In this document: piece after piece, positions 1 through 8,674 of the stretch
How positions within the stretch are numbered: the first letter of the stretch is position 1
Layout: every line of letters begins with the position of its first letter
Translations under genes and position numbers: made by a program
Notes under the pieces: generated by a model
Database searches by the model: none
Told to the model about the DNA's origin: nothing
Seen by the model: only the letters and a program-made list of their open reading frames with translations
Assembly: GCF_002797975.1 (NCBI RefSeq)
Contig: NZ_PGET01000001.1
Location: 3,975,501-4,039,500 of the forward strand
Length of the DNA: 64,000 nucleotides
From: [Clostridium] celerecrescens 18A
Lineage (GTDB): Bacteria; Bacillota; Clostridia; Lachnospirales; Lachnospiraceae
Direction of reading: 5' to 3'

Positions 1-18
1 CAGAAGTTCTTTTTCCAT
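1..18 (-). CDS. 5' end of a gene running off the left edge
   Basis: An ATG on the minus strand is preceded by a GGAGGG ribosome binding site (23-28) and opens the frame M-E-K-E-L-L before the window ends. Only six codons are visible, so neither family nor function can be given. The spacing of about 4-5 bases is short but usable. It would be transcribed divergently from the HPr-like gene. Confidence 0.35.
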
Positions 19-199
19 GCTTCCCTCCAAATGACAAATTTAATGCTTTACCCCGGGCTATTATACCACCATCTCCTCATTATTTGCAAGAAAGGACGGT
101 TTTTATACAAATTTAGACATGGCTTATTTATTATATATTACATATAATCAGCTTGGAATTTTATTCTTATACAAACATCTTTTTTACGAGGTGAGCCAC

Positions 200-442
200 A
201 TGAAAAGGTACCCCATCCGCTTAGGAAGTGTTGACGAAGTGACCGCATTCGTCAAAGCAGTCAATCAGTATGACTGCGACATGGATTTATGCAAAGGAAG
301 CGTTATCATTGATGCAAAGTCCTTTCTCGGCCTTATGACCATTTGTCCGGATGCCGATTTGGAGCTTATCATCCATAACAATGACCACAAGGAAATTCTG
401 GACTCTCTGTCCGATTTTCTGCTTGACCAAAAAACAGCATAA
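200..442 (+). CDS. HPr-like protein lacking the phosphorylatable histidine
   Basis: A protein of 80 residues that resembles the HPr fold of PTS phosphocarriers in length and in its second half (the GSVIIDAKSFLGLMTI segment corresponds to the HPr Ser46 region). The usual GLHARPA segment holding His15 is absent: the N-terminus reads MKRYPIRLGSVDEVTAFV. It is therefore unlikely to carry phosphate from Enzyme I and more likely acts as a regulatory or orphan HPr-like protein, which is inference. The start at 200 is chosen because a GAGGTGAG site lies just upstream; an in-frame ATG at 119 has no ribosome binding site and adds 27 poorly conserved residues. The gene ends before a shared terminator facing the chemoreceptor gene. 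Confidence 0.75.
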   Translation: MKRYPIRLGSVDEVTAFVKAVNQYDCDMDLCKGSVIIDAKSFLGLMTICPDADLELIIHNNDHKEILDSLSDFLLDQKTA

Positions 443-456
443 CCAATACAGAGGTA

Positions 457-503
457 TAAAAAGGAGGCCCGGTAATCCAACGATTTACCGGGCCTCCTTT
501 TTA
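457..503. terminator. bidirectional rho-independent terminator
   Basis: A perfect inverted repeat with 19-bp arms (457-475 and 485-503) and a 9-base loop. The outer arms are A-rich on one side and T-rich on the other, so a U-tract follows the stem in both directions. It separates the converging HPr-like and chemoreceptor genes. Confidence 0.93.
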
Positions 504-510
504 TGGTTTC

Positions 511-2532
511 TCAATGAAACTTAAATTCATTTACCAAATCCTTTAACATCTCTGCCTGGTCGGAAAGCTCCTCGCTTGCAGCTGCCCCTTCCTCCGCAGT
601 CGCCGAATTGGTCTGAACTACGCCTGATATCTGATCAATTCCTACAGATACCTGGCGGATCGCCTCCGACTGCTGTACCGAAGCCTCCGATACCCTTCCT
701 ATCATTTCGGAAACAGAATGTGTACTGTCCACAGCATTTGCCAGGGATTCAGCCGCTTCATCCACAAGTCTGGAGCCATTTGCCACTGCTAGAACGGACC
801 CTTCAATCAAATGGGTTGTGCTTTTTGCTGCTTCTGAGCTTTTGGAAGCCAGATTCCTCACCTCATCAGCAACTACTGCAAATCCTTTTCCAGCCTCTCC
901 CGCACGGGCCGCTTCCACCGCCGCATTTAAGGCCAGAATATTCGTCTGGAAGGCAATATCCTCAATAGCCTTAATGATCTTCCCTATCTCGCCGGAGCTT
1001 TCATTAATCTCCGCCATGGCTGAGACCAGCTCCCTCATGTGATGGTTGCTGGTTTCCAGCTCCCTGGAGGCAAGGAGTGCCAGTTCATTGGCCCCTGTGG
1101 AATCTTTTGCATTCTGCTCGATCTTATGGGAAATATCACCAATTGTTGCCGCCAGTTCTTCCACGGAACTGGCCTGTTCTGTTGCTCCCTGTGCCAGAGC
1201 CTGAGAGCTGGCCGAAATGCTTTGGGAACCGTATGCCACCTGCTCAGAAGTTATGGTGATCCGATTCATAGTAGTGGTGAGCGTATCTCTGATCTTGAGC
1301 AGGGATCTTTTGATCTTCTCAAAATCCCCCTTATAATCGTACTGAAGCTGGAAAACCAGATCTTTCTCCGCAATCTGGTTTAATACCGCGGCGATTTCAT
1401 CGATGTAATTCACATAATTCTTCAACTGGCTTACCGTATTCCCCAGGGATGCTGCTACCATACCGATCTCATCATCGCCGGATACATCCACTTGAAGATC
1501 AAGCTCTCCCTCAGCAATCCGCTCCGCAATGACGGATAATTTTCTAAGGGGATTGGATATCCCCCTGGCCATTACAAAGATGATCAGAAAAAGGACAAAA
1601 GAGCCCAGAGTAAAGATCGTGGTTATAATGCCTATCACCTCTTTTTTAGAGGAAAGCACCTCCGACTGGTGTATGCTTGATAAAACAAGCCAACCCGAAT
1701 CCCCTACCCGGTTTATGGAGCCGAAATACGGAACCTTTTCCATGGTATAATCGTAATTTCCAACCTCCTGGCCTGCAAATGCATCCTTGATGTTCTGGGA
1801 AACGTCAATCTCAGAAATCGTCTTCTGGATCAGATCATTGTTGGGGTGATACACAATCTGGCCGCCTTCTGTTGCCAGGATAACGGAGCCGGTCTTCCCT
1901 ATCTTATAATTGCCTAAAATCGTAACTAACTGGGATAATTTTATATCAACCCCCATCACACCTAAGGGCTCCCCTGTTTTGCTGTTAAACACTCCGCTGA
2001 CAGCGCTGACTATGGTCTGACCTGTGCTGACATCCACATAAGGCTCCGTCAGGACCGGATGATCCAGTTCCATGGCCCGGTACCAGGGCCTACTGGAAAT
2101 ATCCCATCCGTCTTCCGAGGTAAAATTATCCGACTGGGTCACCTGGCTTACATCCAGATCCGCAATCCATGCCGCCAGGATATTTTCCTTATCCGTTGCC
2201 TGAATATTATCAAGGGTTTTCTTTATCTCCGGATACCCCTCACAGTCCGGCAGCCTTACCTTTCCGGAGGCATTTGTGAGAAAGGCTTCCGCCTGGCTGC
2301 TGGCAGCCGCGCTCTTAACCTCAGCCAAATAAAAAGTCAGGAATGAATTCACCTGGTTTGCTGCCGCAAGGGAAGCTGAGTCCAGCGTCTGTATCGACTG
2401 GACCTGCATGCTCTTACCTGCCTGACCTGAAATGAAAACTCCTGACAAAACAAAAATAAATACAACTGGAATGGAGATACCGAATAGCAACTTCGTAAAA
2501 ATATGTTTTTTTCTTTTGTGCTTCATAGACAT
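511..2532 (-). CDS. methyl-accepting chemotaxis protein, dCACHE type
   Basis: Transmembrane chemoreceptor of 673 residues. A basic N-terminus is followed by a membrane segment (about 13-36), a periplasmic-side double-CACHE sensor (about 40-295, with the SRPWYRAM and PYVDVSTGQ stretches typical of the family), a second membrane segment (299-321), a HAMP domain (322-375) and a long cytoplasmic signalling coiled coil. The kinase-contact hairpin [20 protein letters not shown] lies at about 527-545. It should relay a small-ligand signal to CheA/CheW at the cell pole; the ligand cannot be told from sequence. Two starts are possible: the ATG at 2532 or the ATG two codons later (2526), which is better spaced from the AGGAGG at 2537-2542. 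It is the only chemotaxis gene in the window, as is usual for clostridial receptors. Confidence 0.95.
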   Translation of the reverse strand: MSMKHKRKKHIFTKLLFGISIPVVFIFVLSGVFISGQAGKSMQVQSIQTLDSASLAAANQVNSFLTFYLAEVKSAAASSQAEAFLTNASGKVRLPDCEGYPEIKKTLDNIQATDKENILAAWIADLDVSQVTQSDNFTSEDGWDISSRPWYRAMELDHPVLTEPYVDVSTGQTIVSAVSGVFNSKTGEPLGVMGVDIKLSQLVTILGNYKIGKTGSVILATEGGQIVYHPNNDLIQKTISEIDVSQNIKDAFAGQEVGNYDYTMEKVPYFGSINRVGDSGWLVLSSIHQSEVLSSKKEVIGIITTIFTLGSFVLFLIIFVMARGISNPLRKLSVIAERIAEGELDLQVDVSGDDEIGMVAASLGNTVSQLKNYVNYIDEIAAVLNQIAEKDLVFQLQYDYKGDFEKIKRSLLKIRDTLTTTMNRITITSEQVAYGSQSISASSQALAQGATEQASSVEELAATIGDISHKIEQNAKDSTGANELALLASRELETSNHHMRELVSAMAEINESSGEIGKIIKAIEDIAFQTNILALNAAVEAARAGEAGKGFAVVADEVRNLASKSSEAAKSTTHLIEGSVLAVANGSRLVDEAAESLANAVDSTHSVSEMIGRVSEASVQQSEAIRQVSVGIDQISGVVQTNSATAEEGAAASEELSDQAEMLKDLVNEFKFH

Positions 2533-2558
2533 CCGTCCTCCTTTGTTTAGTTACAATA

Positions 2559-2587
2559 AATATAGCACGGCAAAAACAGCTATGCAA
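2559..2587 (-). promoter_or_regulatory. sigma-A-like promoter of the chemoreceptor gene
   Basis: On the minus strand TTGCAT (2582-2587) and TATATT (2559-2564) are separated by 17 bp, about 20 bp before the AGGAGG ribosome binding site of the chemoreceptor. Spacing is ideal and each box has four or five consensus bases. Confidence 0.6.
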
Positions 2588-2604
2588 CAGAAACGATAAC
2601 AAAT

Positions 2605-3519
2605 TTAAGGCCGCTGCATACTGCTATCCTTCAAATGCGGAAAATAAGACTTCATGACCTGTTTTAACATCTCTTTATCCTTATCCTTCATCCGGGTAAG
2701 AGGAAGCCTGTAGCTTTCCTCACACAGCTCCAGAAGGGACAGAGCTGCCTTTACCGGCACAGGATTTACGTCCATAAACAGGGCATTCATCATAGCAAGC
2801 AGCTCCAGCTGCAAATTTCTGCTCTTTTCTATTTCACCTTCAAAAAAATACTGACATATCATATGGGTCTCAAAAGGCATGATATTGGCTAAAACAGAGA
2901 TCACTCCCTTGCCCCCCAAGGAAAGGATGGGCACAATCTGGTCATCATTCCCCGAATAGAGGTCGAGCCTGTCACCACAAAGGGCAGCCGTTTTTGCAAT
3001 ACCGGAAATATTTCCTCCCGCCTCCTTAATGGCCCGGATATTGGGGTGTTCCGAAAGCTTTAAATAGGTTTCCGGACTAATATTAACCCCGGTACGGGTC
3101 GGGACATTATAAAGTATGATGGGGATCTCCACGCTGTCTGCCACTGCCGTAAAATGCTCAACCAGCCCATGCTGGGAGGTTTTGTTATAATACGGAGTCA
3201 CCTGCAAAAGTGCGGACGCCCCTAAGGACTGGGCCTTTCGGGACAAGCGCACGGCGTGGGACGTACAGTTGCTTCCGGTCCCCATGATCACGGGAACCCG
3301 GTGATTTACATAATGCACCACAAATTCGATCAGTTCCAGCTTTTCCTTTTCTTCCAATGTAGCGGATTCCCCTGTGGTCCCATTAACCACAATGGCATCC
3401 GTGCCATTGTCCAGCTGAATTTTCAACAACTTTTCCATTGCCTTAAAATCCAGGTTTCCATGGCTATCCATGGGCGTAACGATGGCTACTGCTGAGCCTT
3501 TAAAAATCGCATCTTTCAT
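2605..3519 (-). CDS. dapA: 4-hydroxy-tetrahydrodipicolinate synthase
   Basis: Condenses pyruvate with aspartate semialdehyde, the first committed step to lysine, diaminopimelate and dipicolinate; a cytoplasmic class I aldolase of the NAL family. With the ATG start the protein has 304 residues, the normal family length. The substrate-binding NGTTGES loop (about 46-52), the proton-relay Tyr137 in IILYNVPTRTG and the Schiff-base Lys165 in RAIKEAGG are all present. A GTG two codons upstream (3525) is also possible; neither start has a strong ribosome binding site. The gene is divergent from dpaA-dpaB, whose product uses this enzyme's product, which fits a role in feeding spore dipicolinate synthesis. 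Confidence 0.95.
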   Translation of the reverse strand: MKDAIFKGSAVAIVTPMDSHGNLDFKAMEKLLKIQLDNGTDAIVVNGTTGESATLEEKEKLELIEFVVHYVNHRVPVIMGTGSNCTSHAVRLSRKAQSLGASALLQVTPYYNKTSQHGLVEHFTAVADSVEIPIILYNVPTRTGVNISPETYLKLSEHPNIRAIKEAGGNISGIAKTAALCGDRLDLYSGNDDQIVPILSLGGKGVISVLANIMPFETHMICQYFFEGEIEKSRNLQLELLAMMNALFMDVNPVPVKAALSLLELCEESYRLPLTRMKDKDKEMLKQVMKSYFPHLKDSSMQRP

Positions 3520-3590
3520 AGGCACTCATTCCCAAAATTAGAGGTTCATACTAACAAAAGTATGACAAACATCCCTTGTTGGTACCATAC

Positions 3591-3616
3591 ACAAATCATT
3601 TTTTTTATCATATAAA
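3591..3616 (+). promoter_or_regulatory. sigma-K-like promoter of dpaAB
   Basis: The pattern AC-N16-CATA (AC at 3591, CATA at 3609-3612) lies 28 bp before the dpaA start and matches the core of the late mother-cell sigma-K consensus, except that the T expected after CATANNN is A. In Bacillus subtilis spoVF is sigma-K dependent; the match here is by eye. Confidence 0.45.
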
Positions 3617-3639
3617 CCATTATAAGGAGTGATGACCAT

Positions 3640-4473
3640 ATGTATAATTTTCTTCTTTTAGGCGGCGATTCCAGGCAGCTTTATTTAAACCAGATATTAA
3701 CCAAAAACGGCTTTCAAACAACCCTTCACAATAGCAGCGAGGATTCCTCATTTTCCATGGAAGAAGCTATAAGAAACTGCAATGTCATACTTTGCCCCAT
3801 CCCATTTACCAGGGACAAAATCAACCTGGTTTCCGACAACGGCATGACCGATCTGGGTATCGGGAATCTATTGAACCTATTGACCTCAGACCATACCCTT
3901 TTCGGCGGAAGCATCCCTGCCTATGTAAAAGAATATGCCAGGGAAAACGGCATTGCATGTTTTGACTATATGGACATGGAGGATATCACCGTAAAAAATA
4001 CCATTGCGACCGCAGAAGGCGCCATAGCCGAGGCCATTCGGTTAAGTCCAGGCTGCCTTCACAAAAGTAAATGTCTTGTGACCGGCTTTGGCCGGTGTGC
4101 AAAAACCCTGGCGCTGAAATTAAAGGGCATGGATGCTGAAGTAACCATTGCCGGCCGAAAGGAAATACAGCTTGTCCAGGCTGCCTCCATGGGATTTCAT
4201 GCCAGAGCGCTTTGTGATCTGTCCCCGGTTATAGGGAATTATGAGTTTATCTTTAACACCATCCCAGCCCTTGTCATTGAAAAAAATCTGATTCGTTCCA
4301 TGAATCCGGACGTAACGGTCATTGATATCGCATCCGCCCCCGGCGGCGTTGATTTTGCTTTCTGTAAGCAGCAGAATATCCGCGCCAAGCTTAGCCTGGG
4401 ACTGCCTGGAATCTACGCTCCCCAGTCATCTGCGGAAATTTTATATGAAGCAATTGTTAAATCTCTGTCATAA
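3640..4473 (+). CDS. dpaA: dipicolinate synthase subunit A
   Basis: With subunit B it converts the DapA product to dipicolinic acid in the mother cell during sporulation; the acid with calcium fills the spore core. The 277-residue length matches the SpoVFA family. The N-terminal half starts with a Rossmann-like FLLLGGDSRQLYLNQIL strand-turn, and a second NAD(P)-binding segment CLVTGFGRCAKTLALKL lies at about 145-161. The ATG follows AAGGAGTG. Eleven bases separate its stop from dpaB, so the pair is one operon. The gene is also called spoVFA. dapA is divergent next door. Confidence 0.95.
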   Translation: MYNFLLLGGDSRQLYLNQILTKNGFQTTLHNSSEDSSFSMEEAIRNCNVILCPIPFTRDKINLVSDNGMTDLGIGNLLNLLTSDHTLFGGSIPAYVKEYARENGIACFDYMDMEDITVKNTIATAEGAIAEAIRLSPGCLHKSKCLVTGFGRCAKTLALKLKGMDAEVTIAGRKEIQLVQAASMGFHARALCDLSPVIGNYEFIFNTIPALVIEKNLIRSMNPDVTVIDIASAPGGVDFAFCKQQNIRAKLSLGLPGIYAPQSSAEILYEAIVKSLS

Positions 4474-4484
4474 AGGAGTGTCAT

Positions 4485-5063
4485 ATGAAGCTGGAAGGAA
4501 TGAAAGTAGGCCTGGCGATCACCGGGTCCTTTTGTACTTTTGATAAAATAGAAAAAGAAATAAAAGTTCTGGTGGATAAAGGAGCCGATATATACCCGAT
4601 CTTTTCCACCAATGTACAAACAACGGATTCCCGTTTCGGAGATACCGGGGAATACATGAATCGAATCTCAGCCATGACAGGCAATAATCCTATCCTTAGC
4701 CTGGAGGAAGCGGAGCCTATCGGCCCCAAAGGCTATCTGGATATCCTGATCATCGCCCCCTGTACCGGAAATACCCTGGCGAAGCTGGCCAACGGCATCA
4801 CGGATACCCCAGTGCTCATGGCGGCCAAAGCCCACTTAAGAAATTCCAAGCCCCTGGTGATTTCTCTCTCCACCAATGACGCCCTTGGAATTAATTTTAA
4901 GAATGTGGGCGAATTGTTTAATGTTAAAAATATCTATTTTGTTCCCTTTGGTCAGGATGACCCAGTGAAAAAGCCTAATTCCATGATTGCACACACAGAA
5001 CTTATTGCAGATACGCTGGAATATGCTTTAGACGGGAAACAGATTCAGCCAGTTATTTTTTAA
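4485..5063 (+). CDS. dpaB: dipicolinate synthase subunit B (flavoprotein)
   Basis: Small flavoprotein subunit of dipicolinate synthase, 192 residues, of the same fold family as phosphopantothenoylcysteine decarboxylase. The N-terminal strand GLAITGSFCTF and the later LIIAPCTGNTLAKLANGITD stretch (about 87-106) form the FMN-binding site typical of this family. Preceded by AAAGGAG in the spacer after dpaA and probably translated from the same message. Also called spoVFB. A decayed amidohydrolase gene starts at its stop codon, and a strong terminator follows that. Confidence 0.95.
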   Translation: MKLEGMKVGLAITGSFCTFDKIEKEIKVLVDKGADIYPIFSTNVQTTDSRFGDTGEYMNRISAMTGNNPILSLEEAEPIGPKGYLDILIIAPCTGNTLAKLANGITDTPVLMAAKAHLRNSKPLVISLSTNDALGINFKNVGELFNVKNIYFVPFGQDDPVKKPNSMIAHTELIADTLEYALDGKQIQPVIF

Positions 5064-5241
5064 TCTCTGTAACAGGCATAGGAGATGTGAGCTGGACCAT
5101 CCCAACAGCTACTGCTGTGGTCACGGCAGCGCTAAGCGGAACTCCTGCCCATTCCTGACAGTGGGTTGCTACCGGTAAATCAAGCATTGCACATAAGGGA
5201 ATGATCACTGCCGGGGGGGATCGTGGCATGAAATGCAGTGA
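5063..5241 (+). pseudogene. remnant of an AbgB-type M20 amidohydrolase
   Basis: Reading directly on from the dpaB stop, one frame shows GIGDVSWTIPTA, then SGTPAHS-stop-Q, then GKSSIAHKGMITAG. These are the GDVSW, GTPxHSWQ and GxSIGHKGM signatures of aminobenzoyl-glutamate-utilisation (AbgB-like) peptidases, in the right order. The Trp codon of HSWQ has become TGA at 5156-5158. About 60 of some 480 codons remain, so the gene is dead. The match is by recall of family motifs. Confidence 0.6.
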
Positions 5242-5258
5242 ATAAGGAATTTACCGAT

Positions 5259-5309
5259 AACAGCCAGCCTTTTATATTTGTTTTTAATATAAAAGGCTGG
5301 CTGTTTTTT
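5259..5309 (+). terminator. rho-independent terminator after dpaAB
   Basis: Perfect 19-bp inverted repeat (5259-5277 and 5287-5305) with a 9-base T-rich loop and a run of T after the right arm. It closes the dpaAB transcript past the amidohydrolase remnant and can also serve the converging GNAT gene. Confidence 0.93.
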
Positions 5310-5337
5310 AATAACACTTTTCGATATCCTTTTCCTT

Positions 5338-5883
5338 CTATCCATTTATAAAAAGGCGGCTCATATAGCTTCTGGCATCATATAAATTATTTCTATCATT
5401 TGTATCATCTTGGTTAAAACTCATGATATATTGTGCTCTTGATTGGTCATATATTTTAAATCCGAATTGCTTATATATTTCTAGAATTGGATCGGATTTA
5501 TAAACAAATAAAAATATCGGCTTGTTTACCTGTTTGGAGAGGGTCGTAATATGCTTTAGATAAAATGCTTCTATCCCTTTCAGCTGAGCAGGTCTGGTGA
5601 GGTAAAGGGATATCTCACAAATCTTATCCGGTAGTTCATTAAATGCGAAAAAGCCAATTATTGTATTGGATAGCAGTATCTTTTTGAAGCAACTATACTT
5701 TAACATTCTATGAAAAACAGCTGTGTTTAATATAACTTGTATATCATCGATCCAGCCATCATTGTATTCATCTATGTATTTCTTATGGCAGGTTCTTTTT
5801 ATTTCTATGTATTTTTCCATGTCATTTTCAACCGTATCTTGTAAGGAAAATCCTTTACCAATTAAGTCCTCCGATAATACCAT
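5338..5883 (-). CDS. GNAT-family N-acetyltransferase
   Basis: A protein of 181 residues with the layout of a GNAT acetyltransferase: a helix-rich N-terminus, a central strand IIGFFAFNELPDKICEISLYL, and a C-terminal strand-helix pair FLFVYKSDPILEIYKQFGFKIYD that is the usual end of the acetyl-CoA fold (motif B, with YKQFGF). The canonical Q/RxxGxG/A pyrophosphate loop is not obvious, so activity is uncertain. A GGAGGA lies just before the ATG. The substrate is unknown and the neighbours give no hint. Confidence 0.7.
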   Translation of the reverse strand: MVLSEDLIGKGFSLQDTVENDMEKYIEIKRTCHKKYIDEYNDGWIDDIQVILNTAVFHRMLKYSCFKKILLSNTIIGFFAFNELPDKICEISLYLTRPAQLKGIEAFYLKHITTLSKQVNKPIFLFVYKSDPILEIYKQFGFKIYDQSRAQYIMSFNQDDTNDRNNLYDARSYMSRLFING

Positions 5884-6188
5884 ATGTCCTCCAGACTGCC
5901 TGCAGTCATTTGCCTGTTTACAAACTCATGATTTATGGTTCATGAGACAGGTAATGGCTGGTGAGCTATTTTGAATTATTATATTGGTATTATCATAATA
6001 GCTTGGGCAAAAAAATATTACCATGTTTTTATTTTGTACTATATCCGTTTCATCTTTCAGGATATGGTGTCCCATCAAATGGAGTCCTGTCCGTCAAATA
6101 AATTGAAATTTGGCCAAGAATGACAGGTACTTTTCCGTTTTCTAAGCATAACATAAGACAAATTGTTTTATTGAAAGGCAGTAATATT

Positions 6189-6698
6189 ATGGCTACTTGT
6201 CCTCAAGGACTGTTTCCTTATACCATTAGACGCGGTGATACACTATGGATGATTGCACAACGTTATTATACTTCCGTTGCTGCTATTAGAGCGGCAAATC
6301 CAGGATTAAATCCACAGAACTTAACAGTGGGGCAGACCATTTGCGTCCCGGCAAGAAGAGCTCCCCGTCCTCCGGTTCCAACTCCACCGAGCCGTTGTCC
6401 AGAAGGTCTTCGAACCCATGTCGTTCAGCGAAATGATTCTTTATGGCTTCTTGCTCATCGATACTGCACCACCGTAGATACCATTATGGCTCTGAATCGC
6501 GGCTTAACTCCCGGTAATCTGAGAGTAGGTCAGGTAATCTTAATCCCGGCCGGATTCAACCTATCCAATCTACCTTTCTGGTTCCGTTCCATGGATGTCC
6601 AGGATTTCTCTCCGGAGAAAATGACTGATAACAGGGATATGACCTACTCTCCGGAAGAAACATATTCCTATACTACTGATTCCGGCGATACGCAATAA
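6189..6698 (+). CDS. protein with two LysM domains
   Basis: A protein of 169 residues with two LysM peptidoglycan-binding modules: CPQGLFPYTIRRGDTLWMIA (from about residue 4, ending GQTICVP) and a second from about 75 (RTHVVQRNDSLWLLA to GQVILIP), joined by a Pro-rich linker. A short acidic, Ser/Thr/Tyr-rich tail follows. There is no signal peptide, which is common for clostridial LysM proteins deposited on the forespore; a spore-envelope role is inference. The start at 6189 follows GAAAGG by 10 bases. An upstream in-frame ATG at 6120 has no ribosome binding site. Confidence 0.85.
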   Translation: MATCPQGLFPYTIRRGDTLWMIAQRYYTSVAAIRAANPGLNPQNLTVGQTICVPARRAPRPPVPTPPSRCPEGLRTHVVQRNDSLWLLAHRYCTTVDTIMALNRGLTPGNLRVGQVILIPAGFNLSNLPFWFRSMDVQDFSPEKMTDNRDMTYSPEETYSYTTDSGDTQ

Positions 6699-6825
6699 CT
6701 ACTTTTTCAATAATCTCAGAATGCGTGATGAAAATCATAGCCGTGAAATTCGCATATATCCTGTCATTCTGTATATCAGGTGTGTGAACAGCATTATCAG
6801 GTAATGGAAACGTTTTACAAATTTA

Positions 6826-6866
6826 ACTCCAACTTTCAATCAAGGTTTGAAAGTTGGAGTATTTTT
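6826..6866 (+). terminator. rho-independent terminator
   Basis: 14-bp perfect inverted repeat (6826-6839 and 6847-6860) followed by ATTTTT on the plus strand. It lies about 130 bp after the LysM gene and probably ends its transcript. The 6699-6825 stretch before it holds nothing recognisable. Confidence 0.85.
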
Positions 6867-6919
6867 CTTAAGTTGCATTTTTGGCATGGTTTTATCTGGC
6901 CTCCGGGCTATAGGATGCA

Positions 6920-7039
6920 CTATCCACGTCTGGACAACTTTCGCTGTTTGTTATCCACAATCATACGGCAGTTCTCAACTAGCTGCATCGAGCTTCTTAA
7001 TATTAAGCTTTTAGGCTTAGCCATCGTCAAAGCAAGCAT
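6920..7039 (-). CDS. possible small protein, 39 residues
   Basis: A short frame starting at an ATG ten bases after a full AAGGAGG (7050-7056) encodes a basic peptide beginning MLALTMAKPKSLIL and ending KLSRRG. The ribosome binding site is the only real support; the sequence belongs to no family I recognise. It may equally be the fossil end of a larger gene. It lies downstream of the phosphodiesterase, past a hairpin. Confidence 0.25.
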   Translation of the reverse strand: MLALTMAKPKSLILRSSMQLVENCRMIVDNKQRKLSRRG

Positions 7040-7089
7040 AACAGCTATTCCTCCTTAATGTGAAAAAGCTTTTGTGTTCCATCTCCACA

Positions 7090-7140
7090 CGCCTTGAGTG
7101 AGTAAAAATAATGCCGAAAAGGCATACTTCTCCAGGCGTT
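7090..7140 (-). terminator. possible terminator after the phosphodiesterase gene
   Basis: Minus-strand hairpin ATGCC-TTTTC-GGCAT (7111-7125) followed by TATTTTTA, nested in an outer ACGCCT/AGGCGT pairing (7134-7139 with 7090-7095). The inner stem has only five pairs, so it is a weak candidate. Confidence 0.4.
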
Positions 7141-8442
7141 TTACGCTTTCGTATTAATTCTGAATATCTCATCCAACACTCTGCCGTCACAAGGACCGAA
7201 ATCAATGCCGAGAATTGCTGCAATCGTAGGAGCTATATCTACCATCTGAATTTCTCCCAACTGGTATTCTTTCTTAATACAATTTCCTGATACTACAAAG
7301 CCACATCGATACTCTGGTTTCTCTGGTGAATACCCATGAGTTGCATACTTTCTATTCTCTTTTTCCAAGTCAGTCACAAGGGACCCGGTAAGGCTGTCAT
7401 CAAAACAGTATCCAGTCTTTGCTTCCAGCATATACCCAGAAACCGGGAACGCATGAAAACGTTTCAGTTCTTCTCTGGTATAGATCCTCTCAATACCTAG
7501 GTTCTTCTCTTCTGCCGCTTTTAGAAGAATCTGCAGCACACGCTGCTTCGCCTCCTCGTCATTTTCCTTTAAGTGCAAATAGGCAGACCCACCTGCAGAC
7601 TGTATATAGGCTCTCCAAAACATTTTCCCTTGTTCTTCATAAATAAGGCCTTCTTCTTTTAACAATTGATTCAGCTTCACCTTGTACCTTACATTTTTCT
7701 GCCCATGATCACCCAACACCAGAAAAACCGTTTCTTCAAAAATGCCTGCCTCCCGAACTGCCTCGATAATCTTACCGATTCTTTCATCCATCCGGATCAG
7801 AACTTTGTCAATCTCAGGGCTATCTGTTCCATAATGATGCTTCGCATCATCCAGCTCAATGAAGTGCATCATCAGAAGTTCCGGTTTTTTGCTTAGAATG
7901 GTGTCTTTTCCGCACATGGCAGTAAAATCATCCAGGTAAGGCTGTTCAATCCCTTTTCTTGATTTTCCATATTTATTCTCAAGACCCATGCAAAAAAATG
8001 GACTTCCATTTTTTAATATCTTAATAGGTTGATTCTCACGTCCGATTGCCTTTATCTCTGGAAGATTATAGCGAATGGAGGCCTTTCCGGTAACAGGCCA
8101 CAGGATTCCGGCTGATTTCATTTCACAATTTCTCATAGCATCATACACAGCAGGTGCCTTGATATCCTTTTTAAACCAGAACCACGCCTGTTCTTCTTCA
8201 TCAATGAAAGGCTGAAGAGGGTTATTATGATAGATTTCATGCTTATCCGGATAAACGCCGGTCACCATAGTGGTATGCACTACATAAGTAAGAGTCGGAA
8301 ACACGCTTTTTAATTTTGTACTGAACGCACCGCTATTTATTAATTGGGAAAGGTTGGGAAGCCGACTTGCCTTTTCCCAGTTATCTTCAGAAAATGCATC
8401 ATAGGAGATCATTACCAAATGCTTTGCTTTTCCTTTGCTCAT
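7141..8442 (-). CDS. alkaline-phosphatase-superfamily phosphodiesterase
   Basis: A protein of 433 residues of the type I phosphodiesterase/nucleotide pyrophosphatase family, which hydrolyses phosphodiester or pyrophosphate bonds with two zinc ions. The metal-binding Asp is in VMISYDAFS near the N-terminus, the nucleophile Thr in SVFPTLTYVVHTTMVTG (about 45-61), a ligand pair in IELDDAKHHYG, the Asp-His pair in LGDHGQ, and the last His in ATHGYSPE. There is no signal peptide, so it should be cytoplasmic. The start at 8442 is preferred because GGAG lies eight bases upstream; an ATG at 8469 overlaps the MFS remnant and has no such site. It probably once formed an operon with that transporter. 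The substrate is unknown. Confidence 0.85.
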   Translation of the reverse strand: MSKGKAKHLVMISYDAFSEDNWEKASRLPNLSQLINSGAFSTKLKSVFPTLTYVVHTTMVTGVYPDKHEIYHNNPLQPFIDEEEQAWFWFKKDIKAPAVYDAMRNCEMKSAGILWPVTGKASIRYNLPEIKAIGRENQPIKILKNGSPFFCMGLENKYGKSRKGIEQPYLDDFTAMCGKDTILSKKPELLMMHFIELDDAKHHYGTDSPEIDKVLIRMDERIGKIIEAVREAGIFEETVFLVLGDHGQKNVRYKVKLNQLLKEEGLIYEEQGKMFWRAYIQSAGGSAYLHLKENDEEAKQRVLQILLKAAEEKNLGIERIYTREELKRFHAFPVSGYMLEAKTGYCFDDSLTGSLVTDLEKENRKYATHGYSPEKPEYRCGFVVSGNCIKKEYQLGEIQMVDIAPTIAAILGIDFGPCDGRVLDEIFRINTKA

Positions 8443-8455
8443 TTTTCCAGCTCCA

Positions 8456-8668
8456 TCATCTTTCATCATTTATTTGTTCTTTAGGAAGTGTCATAAAAAT
8501 CACTAATCCAATTAAAAAAAGAGGAATAATTCCTAAAATACTCCATCTGGCATTGCCGGTAATAAGAGTCCCCACCATAAAGCAGTAATGATAAATCCGA
8601 TCTGATATCCGATTGACTTGTCCAGCCCCAAAAGAAATATAAGCACCAATAGAAAATATTGGATCCTG
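8456..8668 (-). pseudogene. remnant of an MFS transporter gene
   Basis: Two pieces of one transporter are found in different frames. Upstream, one frame reads YFLLVLIFLLGLDKSIG then YQIGFIITALWWG, like the middle helices of UMF1-type MFS proteins. Downstream, another frame reads TLITGNARWSILGIIP then LFLIGLVIFMTLPKEQ, like the last helix and tail of the same family. The gene has lost its first half, has an internal deletion and a frame change. The upstream end abuts the hemL stop within a few bases, so the break point of a rearrangement lies here. Confidence 0.6.
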
Positions 8669-8674
8669 CAAACT

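Noticed and set aside
119..199. Upstream extension of the HPr-like protein
   Set aside because: No ribosome binding site before the ATG at 119, while GAGGTGAG precedes the ATG at 200, and the extension is hydrophobic and unlike HPr.
576..1383. Plus-strand frames opposite the chemoreceptor gene
   Set aside because: Antisense shadows of a well supported coding sequence with low-complexity translations.
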